Assembly: GCF_024746815.1 (NCBI RefSeq)
Contig: NZ_CP080525.1
Span: forward strand, 4,830,501 to 4,894,500
Length of the DNA: 64,000 nucleotides
Origin: Mesorhizobium sp. AR07
GTDB taxonomy: Bacteria; Pseudomonadota; Alphaproteobacteria; Rhizobiales; Rhizobiaceae
Direction of reading: 5' to 3'
Under the pieces are notes generated by a model. That model was not told where the DNA came from, ran no database searches, and saw nothing but the letters and a program-made list of their open reading frames with translations. Both the position numbers and the translations under genes were made by a program. Positions 32,831 to 41,364 of this stretch are shown here, one piece after another. Position 1 is the first letter of the stretch, and each line of letters starts with the position of its first letter.

Positions 32831-33173
32831 TGGTGTCCCTTCTTGGGTTTGACGCATCTTTGCCGGCACGTTTCCGGCATGCCCACTACGCAGGCTGAGA
32901 TCGTCAGAACCAGAAAAGCCAAATGATATCAAATCATTAATCGATTTAAAAATTTTGAAAGTTGTTTAAATCGTTTATATGTGCAAAAAGTTTGGCGGTT
33001 GCCCAAAGGATTGGCGGTGTTCGTTCGTCCAATCCATATCGGGGTAGGATTGTGGCCGCCGGCATGCCGCGCGTGACAGCGGACAAGGCCTATGCCACAT
33101 TTTGTACCTAATTTGTCCTGCAAAAGCCCCTTCTCTACGAAAGAAGGGACAGCTCATGAGGGAGCCGCTTGAA
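32831..33173. promoter_or_regulatory. AT-rich divergent promoter region of pckA and chvI
   Basis: 343 bp without a gene. The stretch 32921-32990 is markedly AT-rich against a GC-rich window and contains CGATTTAAA (32942-32950) and TTTAAATCG (32965-32973), a 9-bp inverted repeat with a 14-bp spacer, on the pckA-proximal side. Both promoters must lie here. A regulator cannot be named from sequence. Confidence 0.65.
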
Positions 33174-33875
33174 ATGGCAACAATCGCGCTTGTCGATGAC
33201 GACCGCAACATTCTGACATCGGTATCGATCGCCCTCGAATCCGAGGGGTATCGCGTCGAGACCTACACGGATGGTGCGTCGGCGCTGGAAGGGCTGGCGG
33301 CGCGCCCGCCGAATCTTGCCATCCTCGACATCAAGATGCCGCGCATGGACGGCATGGAGCTGCTGCGCCGGATGCGCCAGAAATCCGACCTTCCGGTGAT
33401 CTTCCTGACGTCCAAGGACGACGAGATCGACGAGTTGTTCGGCCTCAAGATGGGCGCCGACGATTTCATCCGCAAACCGTTCTCGCAGCGTCTGCTGGTC
33501 GAACGGGTGCGCGCCGTGCTGCGCCGCGCCAGTGCCCGCGAGGCCGCGGCAAAGACGCCCAGCCAGCAGGCCCGTTCGCTCGAACGCGGCCAGCTTGTCA
33601 TGGACCAGGAGCGTCATACCTGCACCTGGAAGGGCGAGCCGGTGACGCTGACCGTCACCGAATTCCTGATCCTGCATTCGCTGGCACAGCGTCCCGGTGT
33701 GGTAAAAAGCCGTGATGCGCTGATGGATTCGGCCTATGATGAACAGGTCTATGTCGACGACCGCACCATCGACAGCCACATCAAGCGGCTGCGCAAGAAG
33801 TTCAAGGCCGTCGACGACGACTTCGAGATGATCGAAACCCTTTACGGAGTCGGATACCGGTTCCGCGAAGCGTAA
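33174..33875 (+). CDS. chvI: two-component response regulator ChvI
   Basis: 233 residues. Receiver domain with Asp acceptor at residue 52 (LAILDIKMPRMDGMELL), switch Thr in VIFLTSKDDEID and Lys in FIRKPFS. OmpR-type winged helix from ~140 (LTVTEFLILHSLAQRPG, YVDDRTIDSHIKRLRKKF, ETLYGVGYRFRE). MATIALVDDDRNI is the natural start; ATGs 6 and 24 codons upstream are less likely. ChvG/ChvI in rhizobia and Agrobacterium respond to envelope and acid stress and control exopolysaccharide, motility and symbiosis. Followed by chvG after 21 bp. Confidence 0.95.
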   Translation: MATIALVDDDRNILTSVSIALESEGYRVETYTDGASALEGLAARPPNLAILDIKMPRMDGMELLRRMRQKSDLPVIFLTSKDDEIDELFGLKMGADDFIRKPFSQRLLVERVRAVLRRASAREAAAKTPSQQARSLERGQLVMDQERHTCTWKGEPVTLTVTEFLILHSLAQRPGVVKSRDALMDSAYDEQVYVDDRTIDSHIKRLRKKFKAVDDDFEMIETLYGVGYRFREA

Positions 33876-33896
33876 GTCAGCAGGGACTGCTAGTCG

Positions 33897-35681
33897 ATGG
33901 CAGTGGAAGCACAGCGAAGCAGACCGGCGGGCGCCTCCAGGCGGCCGTCGCGCATCATGCCGTCATTCGTGTCGAAAATCACGGTGCCGATGCGCCGCTT
34001 CCTCGGCCATCATATCTTTTCCAGCCTGACACGGCGCATCCTCTTCCTCAATCTCGCCGGGCTGGCCGTCCTGGTCACCGGCATCCTCTATCTCAACACC
34101 TTCCGCGACGGGCTGATCGACGCCCGCGTCGAAAGCCTGATGACCCAGGGCGAGATCATCGCCGGCGCCATCGCCGCGTCGGCGACGGTCGAGACGGACT
34201 CGATCAGCATCGATCCCGAAAAGCTGCTGGAGCTGCAGGCCGGAGAAAGCCTCGGGCCGGGCTCCGACCAGCTCGACAATCTCGACTTCCCGATCAACCC
34301 GGAGCGCGTAGCGCCGGTGCTGAGAAGGCTGATCTCGCCGACCCGGACGCGCGCCCGCATCTATGACCGCGACGCCAATCTGCTGCTCGATTCGCGCCAT
34401 CTCTATTCGCGCGGCCAGATCCTGCGCTACGACCTGCCGCCGGTCGAAGAGGAAGAGCCCGATCTGGTCGAGCGCATCCAGAAGTTCGTCTTCGATTTCT
34501 TCCGCAACACCGAACTGCCGGTCTACCACGAACAGCCGGGAGGCAATGGCGCCACGTTCCCGGAAGTGGTCAAGGCACTCACCGGCAGCCCGTCGACCAT
34601 CGTGCGCATCTCCGAACAGGGCGAGCAGATCGTTTCGGTGGCGGTGCCGATCCAGCGCTTCCGCGCCGTCCTGGGCGTGCTGATGCTGTCGACCGAGGGT
34701 GGCGACATCGACAAGATCGTCGCCGCCGAGCGCAAGGCGATCCTGCGCGTGTTCGGCATCGCGGCCCTCGTCACCGCCATCCTGTCGATGCTGCTGGCCT
34801 CCACCATCGCCAACCCGTTGCGCCGGCTGTCGGCGGCGGCGGTGAGGGTGCGGCGCGGCGTCAAGAGCCGTGAGGAAATCCCCGACTTTTCCGATCGCCA
34901 GGACGAGATCGGCAATCTGTCGATCGCCATACGCGACATGACCAACGCGCTCTACGCTCGCATCGAGGCGATCGAAAGCTTTGCCGCCGATGTGTCGCAC
35001 GAATTGAAGAACCCGCTGACCTCGCTGCGCAGCGCAGTGGAAACCTTGCCGCTGGCCAAGAACGACAATTCGCGCAACCGGCTGATGGACATCATCCAGC
35101 ACGACGTCAGGCGGCTGGATCGTCTCATCACCGACATTTCCGATGCCTCCCGTCTTGATGCCGAGCTGGCGCGCGAAGATGCAGGCACGGTCGACCTGAA
35201 GAAATTCATCACCGATCTCGTCGCCGTTTCGCGCGAAGCCACCCGCAACAAGAAGGCGGTCGAGATCGAATTCAAGGTCGCCAAACTGCCGCAGGGCGTC
35301 AAGGGCTACGTGGTCGTCGGCCATGATCTGCGCATCGGTCAGGTCATCACCAACCTGATCGAGAACGCCCGCTCCTTCGTTCCCGAAGAGCATGGCCATA
35401 TCAGCCTGTCGTTGGCGCGCGCCGGCAAGTTCAACATCGTCACCGTCGACGACAACGGTCCCGGTATCCGCGCCGACAACATCGACCGCATCTTCGAACG
35501 CTTCTACACCGACCGGCCGGCCGGCGAGGCCTTCGGCCAGAATTCGGGCCTTGGCCTGTCGATATCGAGGCAGATCGTCGAGGCCCATGGCGGCACCCTG
35601 ACCGCCGAGAACATCCCCGGCACCAAGCCCGGCGAGATCAAAGGCGCGCGCTTTGTCGTGACATTGCCGGCCGAAGCATGA
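33897..35681 (+). CDS. chvG: sensor histidine kinase ChvG (ExoS)
   Basis: 594 residues, inner membrane. TM1 at about residues 43-63 (RILFLNLAGLAVLVTGILYL), a ~220-residue periplasmic domain, TM2 near 280 (FGIAALVTAILSMLLASTI), HAMP, then H-box FAADVSHELKNPLTSLRSAVE, N-box ITNLIENARSF, and G boxes DDNGPGI and GLGLSISRQIVEAHGG. It phosphorylates ChvI. The periplasmic domain is the contact site for the inhibitor ExoR in relatives. An in-frame ATG at 33957 is an alternative start. The stop overlaps hprK by 4 nt. Confidence 0.95.
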   Translation: MAVEAQRSRPAGASRRPSRIMPSFVSKITVPMRRFLGHHIFSSLTRRILFLNLAGLAVLVTGILYLNTFRDGLIDARVESLMTQGEIIAGAIAASATVETDSISIDPEKLLELQAGESLGPGSDQLDNLDFPINPERVAPVLRRLISPTRTRARIYDRDANLLLDSRHLYSRGQILRYDLPPVEEEEPDLVERIQKFVFDFFRNTELPVYHEQPGGNGATFPEVVKALTGSPSTIVRISEQGEQIVSVAVPIQRFRAVLGVLMLSTEGGDIDKIVAAERKAILRVFGIAALVTAILSMLLASTIANPLRRLSAAAVRVRRGVKSREEIPDFSDRQDEIGNLSIAIRDMTNALYARIEAIESFAADVSHELKNPLTSLRSAVETLPLAKNDNSRNRLMDIIQHDVRRLDRLITDISDASRLDAELAREDAGTVDLKKFITDLVAVSREATRNKKAVEIEFKVAKLPQGVKGYVVVGHDLRIGQVITNLIENARSFVPEEHGHISLSLARAGKFNIVTVDDNGPGIRADNIDRIFERFYTDRPAGEAFGQNSGLGLSISRQIVEAHGGTLTAENIPGTKPGEIKGARFVVTLPAEA

Positions 35682-36145
35682 TCGGGACTGATCCGGTTGT
35701 GCAGCCTGAGAACATTCATGCCACGGCGATCCTGATCGGCGAGCGCGGCATTCTCGTCACTGGTGCATCCGGTTCGGGCAAGACGACGCTGGCGCTGGCG
35801 CTCATCGACCATTGTCGCCAGCGTGGATTGTTCTCGCGGCTCATCGGTGACGATCAGCTCTTTGTCGAGGCGCATGCGGGCCGGTTGCTGTGCCGCGCTC
35901 CCGCCACCATCGCCGGCCTCGTCGAGGTGCCCGGGCTCGGACCCCGACCTCTGCCGTTCGAGCCGGCCGGCATCGTCGATCTGCATGTCCGCCTGATGCC
36001 GTCTGGTGAAACGGCGCGCTTTCAGGAGGACGCCGGCAGCAGCATCGCCGGCTGTCAGGTGCCGCGCATCGATGTCGCCGAACGCAATATCGTTGCCGCC
36101 TTGCCGGTCGTGATGGCGCGGTTGTCGATCGCGCCTTTTCTGTGA
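35678..36145 (+). CDS. hprK: HPr kinase/phosphorylase, short alphaproteobacterial form
   Basis: 155 residues: the catalytic C-terminal half only, as usual in alphaproteobacteria. P-loop LVTGASGSGKTTLALAL, then LIGDDQLFVEAHAGRLLCRAP and the VEVPGLG region near the HprK signature. It phosphorylates a serine of HPr (encoded two genes downstream). Overlaps chvG, so the sensor system and the PTS branch are translationally linked. Confidence 0.94.
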   Translation: MIGTDPVVQPENIHATAILIGERGILVTGASGSGKTTLALALIDHCRQRGLFSRLIGDDQLFVEAHAGRLLCRAPATIAGLVEVPGLGPRPLPFEPAGIVDLHVRLMPSGETARFQEDAGSSIAGCQVPRIDVAERNIVAALPVVMARLSIAPFL

Positions 36146-36309
36146 TCCGCTCAAGATTTTTTGCTGCAATGCGTCAAAATGGCATGGGCCGGCGCAATTT
36201 GGGGCTTGTCAACCGGCCGCGCGTCGACAAGATAGCGCTCCCGCCGCCTGGAATGGCTGGCGAGCATAAAATGCGCCTGTGAAGCGGCGATGACGGGAGC
36301 CACCAAAGA

Positions 36310-36711
36310 ATGATCGGACTCGTGCTTGTAACGCACGGTCAACTGGCCGCCGAGTTTCGACATGCCGTGGAACATGTCGTCGGGCCACAAGACAATTTCG
36401 AAACCGTGGCGATCGGCGCCGACGACGATATGGAGCAGCGTCGCCGCGATATCGTCGATGCCGTCGCCCGTGTCGATACCGGGACGGGCGTCATCGTGCT
36501 GACCGACATGTTCGGCGGCACGCCCTCCAACCTTGCCATTTCGGTGATGGAGTCCGGTCGCACCGAAGTCATCGCCGGCATGAACCTGCCGATGCTGATC
36601 AAGCTCTCCTCGATCCGCAAGGGCGACAACATGGCGGCGGCACTCGACGAGGCGCAGGCGGCCGGCCGCAAATACATCAATGTCGCCAGTCAGCTTTTGA
36701 GCAGCAAATGA
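36310..36711 (+). CDS. PTS EIIA component, mannose-family (regulatory)
   Basis: 133 residues of the EIIA-Man fold. His9 in MIGLVLVTHGQLAAEF is the phosphorylation site; VLTDMFGGTPSNLAI is the family motif. No IIB/IIC partners are present, so it works as a regulatory phosphoprotein rather than in sugar uptake. Overlaps ptsH by 4 nt. Confidence 0.93.
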   Translation: MIGLVLVTHGQLAAEFRHAVEHVVGPQDNFETVAIGADDDMEQRRRDIVDAVARVDTGTGVIVLTDMFGGTPSNLAISVMESGRTEVIAGMNLPMLIKLSSIRKGDNMAAALDEAQAAGRKYINVASQLLSSK

Positions 36712-37019
36712 ACGCGCTGTCCCCGGAAAAAGACCAGATCGCCAAAGATCCGATCATCAGGGACTTTCCCATCATCAACCAGCGCGGCCTGCACGCGCGC
36801 GCCTCGGCGAAGTTCGTCCAGCTGGCCAGCGGTTTCGACGCCTCGGTGCATGTCGAGAAGGACGGCGTCAAGGTCGGCGGAACCTCGATCATGGGCCTGA
36901 TGATGCTGGCGGCAAGCCCCGGCTACTCGATCCGTGTCACCGCCAGCGGGCCGGAAGCGCTGCAGGTCATCGACGCGCTGGAGCAACTGGTGGCGTCCCG
37001 CTTCGGCGAGGAAAGCTGA
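36708..37019 (+). CDS. ptsH: phosphocarrier protein HPr
   Basis: 103 residues. Phospho-His29 lies in NQRGLHARASAKFVQ and the HprK target Ser60 in VGGTSIMGLMML. An N-terminal extension of about 14 residues precedes the core compared with enteric HPr. No gene for enzyme I is in the window. Confidence 0.95.
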   Translation: MNALSPEKDQIAKDPIIRDFPIINQRGLHARASAKFVQLASGFDASVHVEKDGVKVGGTSIMGLMMLAASPGYSIRVTASGPEALQVIDALEQLVASRFGEES

Positions 37020-37060
37020 TCTTCGCGCGGGAGCGAGGAAGCTCTTCGAGACATGCACGG

Positions 37061-37076
37061 ATAAAGATTTCTTTAT
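37061..37076. promoter_or_regulatory. inverted repeat upstream of ahcY, candidate SahR-type operator
   Basis: ATAAAGA-TT-TCTTTAT, a perfect 7-2-7 palindrome in the 181-bp gap before ahcY. Rhizobial methionine-cycle genes have been reported to be controlled by the ArsR-family regulator SahR through AT-rich palindromes; this site resembles that type from memory. Confidence 0.5.
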
Positions 37077-37200
37077 ATCCCATTGTCGTTCCGGCACCGA
37101 TCTGCTAGTCAGGCCGGCAATTCGCGCCTTCGACGCGCCCACCGGCGCGGGCGCATCCGCAACCAATTCGCAGCACAACAATTCGCATCGGAGCACTGCC

Positions 37201-38601
37201 ATGACGGGTAGCAAGGACTATGTGGTCGCCGACATCTCGCTTGCCGGCTGGGGCCGCAAGGAAATCGAGATCGCCGAAACCGAAATGCCGGGCCTGATGG
37301 CCTGCCGCGAGGAATTCGGCGACAAGAAGCCGCTCAAGGGCGCGCGCATCACCGGCTCGCTGCACATGACCATCCAGACGGCGGTGCTGATCGAGACGCT
37401 GAAGGTGCTCGGCGCCGATATCCGCTGGGCCTCCTGCAACATCTTCTCGACCCAGGACCATGCGGCCGCGGCCATCGCCGAAGCCGGCATCCCGGTGTTC
37501 GCGGTCAAGGGCGAGTCGCTCGAGCAGTACTGGGACTACACCGACAGGATCTTCCAGTGGGCCGACGGCGGCACCTCCAACATGATCCTCGATGATGGCG
37601 GCGACGCCACCATGTACATCCTGATCGGCGCCCGCGCCGAGGCCGGCGAGGACGTGCTGTCCAATCCGCTGAGCGAGGAAGAGGAATACTTCTACGCCCA
37701 GGTCAAGAAGCGCCTGAAGGCTTCGCCAGGCTTCTTCACCAAGCAGAAGGCGGCGATCCGCGGCGTCACCGAAGAGACCACGACCGGCGTCAACCGGCTT
37801 TACCAGCTGCAGAAGAAGGGCCTGCTGCCCTTCCCCGCCATCAACGTCAACGACTCGGTCACCAAGTCGAAGTTCGACAACAAATATGGCTGCAAGGAAT
37901 CGCTGGTCGACGGCATCCGTCGCGGCACCGACACGATGATGGCCGGCAAGGTCGCGGTCGTCTGCGGCTATGGCGACGTCGGCAAGGGCTCGTCGGCCTC
38001 GCTCAAGGGCGCCGGCGCCCGCGTCAAGGTCACCGAGGTCGATCCGATCTGCGCCCTGCAGGCGGCGATGGACGGTTTTGAAGTCGTCACGCTGGAAGAC
38101 GCGGCACCGACCGCCGACATCGTCATCACCACCACCGGCAACAAGGATGTCGTCACCCTCGACCACATGCGCTCGATGAAGGACATGGTGATCGTCGGCA
38201 ACATCGGTCACTTCGACAACGAGATCCAGGTGGCTTCGCTGCGCAACCTGAAATGGACCAACGTCAAGCCGCAGGTCGACATGATCACCTTCCCGGACGG
38301 CAAGCGGATGATCCTGCTGTCGGAAGGCCGCCTGCTCAATCTCGGCAACGCCACCGGTCATCCGAGCTTCGTCATGTCGGCGTCGTTCACCAACCAGGTG
38401 CTGGCCCAGATCGAGCTGTACACCAAGCCCGGCCAGTACGAGAATCAGGTCTATGTCCTGCCCAAGCATCTCGATGAAAAGGTCGCGCGCCTGCATCTCG
38501 ACAAGCTCGGCGCCCGTCTGACCGAACTGTCCGGCGAGCAGGCCGCCTATATCGGCGTCACCCAGCAGGGACCGTTCAAGCCGGAACACTACCGCTATTA
38601 A
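37201..38601 (+). CDS. ahcY: adenosylhomocysteinase
   Basis: 466 residues; hydrolyses S-adenosylhomocysteine to adenosine and homocysteine. NAD site GKVAVVCGYGDVGKGSSASLKGAGARV, active-site ASCNIFSTQDHAAAAIAEAGIPVFAVKGE, and C-terminal tail PFKPEHYRY (the Lys-x-x-x-Tyr that closes the NAD pocket). It contains the ~40-residue insertion typical of bacterial enzymes. I start at MTGSKDYVVADISL; the longer in-frame region upstream overlaps ptsH and is not coding. Confidence 0.97.
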   Translation: MTGSKDYVVADISLAGWGRKEIEIAETEMPGLMACREEFGDKKPLKGARITGSLHMTIQTAVLIETLKVLGADIRWASCNIFSTQDHAAAAIAEAGIPVFAVKGESLEQYWDYTDRIFQWADGGTSNMILDDGGDATMYILIGARAEAGEDVLSNPLSEEEEYFYAQVKKRLKASPGFFTKQKAAIRGVTEETTTGVNRLYQLQKKGLLPFPAINVNDSVTKSKFDNKYGCKESLVDGIRRGTDTMMAGKVAVVCGYGDVGKGSSASLKGAGARVKVTEVDPICALQAAMDGFEVVTLEDAAPTADIVITTTGNKDVVTLDHMRSMKDMVIVGNIGHFDNEIQVASLRNLKWTNVKPQVDMITFPDGKRMILLSEGRLLNLGNATGHPSFVMSASFTNQVLAQIELYTKPGQYENQVYVLPKHLDEKVARLHLDKLGARLTELSGEQAAYIGVTQQGPFKPEHYRY

Positions 38602-38631
38602 CCAAAGCTAAAATTGCTACCAGATATTGAC

Positions 38632-38666
38632 GCCGGGCGATTGACTTTTCGCCCGGCTTTATTTTT
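38632..38666 (+). terminator. intrinsic terminator of ahcY
   Basis: GCCGGGCGA-TTGACTTT-TCGCCCGGC followed by TTTATTTTT. Confidence 0.9.
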
Positions 38667-38800
38667 GCGCGCTATCGCCTTCACGGCGATTCGGCGAGGG
38701 TTTATTGTCAGGTGATTCGCGACGCTTCCGGCCCGAGAGGGGATCGAGAGAGGCACGCATCAGGGCGGTCTTGCATTCAGGCGGCGGAGAGGACCAAGAC

Positions 38801-41356
38801 ATGCCGGGGCAACACCCGCACGGAGCGGGACGGGCCGTTTCCGGCGGCCATGACGATTCGGGGACCATCGGTTCCGCCTTGCAAGGCGGGAGACCTTCTT
38901 GGCGTGCCCGTGCAGGACTGTTCCTTGCCACCTCCGCGCTTGCCGGCCCCTTGTTCGGTGCGGTCGCGCATGCCGAAGCCGTTGCTGTGGCGGCGTCAGG
39001 CTTTTCGATGAGCGCGGTCGACGTCATGCAGCTTGCCGTGTTTGTCGGCGTGACCGGCACCGCACTTTTGTCGGCCATCGTTCTTATCCGCGAAAGAACC
39101 CGTACCTCGGCGGAAAACGTCGAACTCAGGGGCCGCATCGCCGACATCAACGCGGCGCTGCGCCGCTCCGAGGCGCTGCTCAATCTGCGCGACCAGCGCG
39201 TCGTCGTCTGGGCCGCGGAAAACAAGAAGCCCGAACTGATCGGCACATTGCCGGTCGAAAGCGGCGCTCCCGAGGATCGGGCCGCTTTCCTCGCCTTCGG
39301 CCGTTGGCTGATGCCGCGCTCGGCGGCGGCGCTCGAACATGCCGTCGCGGGGTTGCGCGAAAAGGGGAAATCCTTCGACCTCGTCATCGAATCGCAAGCC
39401 GGCGCACCGGTCGAAGTGCATGGCCGCAAGAGCGCAGCACACGTGCTCGTGCGTTTCGTCTCGCTTTCGGAGACACAACGCAGCCAGGCCAGGCTGAAGA
39501 TCGAGAACCAGCGGCTGGCCGCCGACCATGACACGATGATCGGCCTGCTCGACGCGCTGAAGATGCCGGCATGGCTGCGCAGCGAGGACGGTCGGTTGAA
39601 GTGGGTCAACCGGGCCTATGCCGATGCGGTCGAGGCCGACAATGCCGAAACCGCCGTTCGTGAGGCGAAGGAGTTCCTGGGCGGCCAGGCGCGCGACGCG
39701 ATCTCTGCCCAGCACAAGACGCATCCGGTCTTCGAGCAGTCGCTTTCCACCGTGATCGAAGGCGATCGCCGCGTGTTCGCGGTGACCGATTTCGCCGGCG
39801 CGGATGGCGCGGCCGGCCTTGCCTGCGACACCAGCGCCATCGAGGCCGTTCGCGGCGAATACGAGCGGACGGTGCGGAGCCACGCCGACACGCTCGACCA
39901 GCTCAACACGGCGGTCGCCATTTTCGACACCGACGAGAAGCTGCGCTTCTTCAACCAGGCCTTCCAGAAACTATGGGGTCTCGACAGCGGCTTCCTGCAC
40001 AGCGCTCCCGACAATGCCCTGCTGCTCGACCGGCTGCGCAGCGAAGGCAAGATCGCCGAGCAGCCTGAATGGCGCCGCTGGAAGGAAGGCCTGCTCGGCG
40101 CCTATCGCGCCGTCGAATCGCAGGAACATTGGTGGCATCTGCCGGATGGCAAGACCATCCGCGTCGTCGCCAATCCGCAGCCCAAGGGCGGCGTGACCTG
40201 GGTGTTCGAGAACCTGACCGAGAAGATGGACTTGGAAAGCCGCTACCAGACCGCGGTGCGGGTCCAGGGCGAGACGCTCGACAATCTTGCCGAGGGCGTG
40301 GCGGTGTTCGGCCCTGACGGCAAGCTTCGGCTGTCGAACCCTGCCTTTGCCAAACTCTGGGGGTTGAGCACCGAGGCCACCAAGCCAAATGTGCACGTGT
40401 CCACCATCCGTGACCTTTGCGACCGGCAAGCCGTCGACAGCCCCTGGCCAGGCTTCGTGGCCGCCATCACGGGGTTCGATGACGAACGCCGCGACCGCCA
40501 CGGCCAGGCCGAACTCAACAACGGCAATGTGCTGAGCTACGCCATCATCCCGCTGCCCAATGGGCAGGTGATGATGACCTTCGTCGACGTCACCGACAGC
40601 GTCCATGTCGAGCGGGCGCTGAAGGACAAGAACGAGGCACTGCAAAGATCCGACCAGCTCAAGAACGAATTCGTCCAGCACGTCTCCTATGAACTGCGCT
40701 CGCCGCTGACCAACATCATCGGCTTCACCGAACTGCTATCGCTGCCGACGACCGGCCCGTTGACGCAGAAGCAGCACGAATATGTCGAGCATGTCAGCTC
40801 GTCCTCCTCGGTCCTGCTCACCATCGTCAACGACATCCTCGACCTGGCGACGGTCGATGCCGGCATCATGCAGCTCGACATTTCCGAGGTGCGGGTCGAC
40901 CGCACCATCGCCGCTGCCGCGGAACTGGTGGCCGACCGGCTGGAGGAGCATTCGATCAGGCTCGCGGTCGACGCTGCTGCCGCGCCGAAGACGTTTCACG
41001 GTGACGAAATCCGCGTCCGCCAGATCCTCTACAACCTGCTCAGCAACGCCGCCAACTACGCACCGGAAGCCAGCACCATCACGCTCGCCTGCCGGCAGCT
41101 GGCGGAAGGGGTGGAATTCTCGGTTCATGACGACGGCCCCGGCATGCCGCCGGACCTGCTCGATTCGGTGTTCCGCCGTTTTGAGCCGCGCGCCAATGGC
41201 GGCCGCCGGCGCGGCGCCGGCCTCGGCCTGTCGATCGTCAAGAGCTTTGTCGAGCTGCATGGCGGCAGCGTTCGCATCGAAACCGGCAAGGACAAGGGCA
41301 CCACCGTGATCTGCACCTTTCCCGACATGCCGGGCATCCGCGCCGCGGCCGAGTAG
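38801..41356 (+). CDS. divL: DivL-type PAS kinase with tyrosine in the H-box
   Basis: 851 residues from the ATG at 38801 (a TTG at 38705 is in frame). N-terminal hydrophobic segments (LFLATSALAGPLFGAVAHA and LAVFVGVTGTALLSAIVLI), then PAS domains (VAIFDTDEKLRFFNQAFQKLWGL and VAVFGPDGKLRLSNPAFAKLWGL), then the kinase-like core. The H-box reads QHVSYELRSPLTNIIGF: Tyr (about residue 630) replaces the phospho-acceptor His. N-box ILYNLLSNAANYAP and G-box GAGLGLSIVKSFVELHGG are intact. Caulobacter DivL has the same Tyr substitution and works with CckA/DivK in cell-cycle control. 8 bp before the tsaE fusion. Confidence 0.92.
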   Translation: MPGQHPHGAGRAVSGGHDDSGTIGSALQGGRPSWRARAGLFLATSALAGPLFGAVAHAEAVAVAASGFSMSAVDVMQLAVFVGVTGTALLSAIVLIRERTRTSAENVELRGRIADINAALRRSEALLNLRDQRVVVWAAENKKPELIGTLPVESGAPEDRAAFLAFGRWLMPRSAAALEHAVAGLREKGKSFDLVIESQAGAPVEVHGRKSAAHVLVRFVSLSETQRSQARLKIENQRLAADHDTMIGLLDALKMPAWLRSEDGRLKWVNRAYADAVEADNAETAVREAKEFLGGQARDAISAQHKTHPVFEQSLSTVIEGDRRVFAVTDFAGADGAAGLACDTSAIEAVRGEYERTVRSHADTLDQLNTAVAIFDTDEKLRFFNQAFQKLWGLDSGFLHSAPDNALLLDRLRSEGKIAEQPEWRRWKEGLLGAYRAVESQEHWWHLPDGKTIRVVANPQPKGGVTWVFENLTEKMDLESRYQTAVRVQGETLDNLAEGVAVFGPDGKLRLSNPAFAKLWGLSTEATKPNVHVSTIRDLCDRQAVDSPWPGFVAAITGFDDERRDRHGQAELNNGNVLSYAIIPLPNGQVMMTFVDVTDSVHVERALKDKNEALQRSDQLKNEFVQHVSYELRSPLTNIIGFTELLSLPTTGPLTQKQHEYVEHVSSSSSVLLTIVNDILDLATVDAGIMQLDISEVRVDRTIAAAAELVADRLEEHSIRLAVDAAAAPKTFHGDEIRVRQILYNLLSNAANYAPEASTITLACRQLAEGVEFSVHDDGPGMPPDLLDSVFRRFEPRANGGRRRGAGLGLSIVKSFVELHGGSVRIETGKDKGTTVICTFPDMPGIRAAAE

Positions 41357-41364
41357 CGCGCTCG

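Noticed and set aside
37105..38589. Long open frame antisense to ahcY
   Set aside because: High GC content keeps antisense frames open; the translation is low-complexity (His/Asp/Gly/Val-rich) and ahcY on the plus strand is unmistakable.
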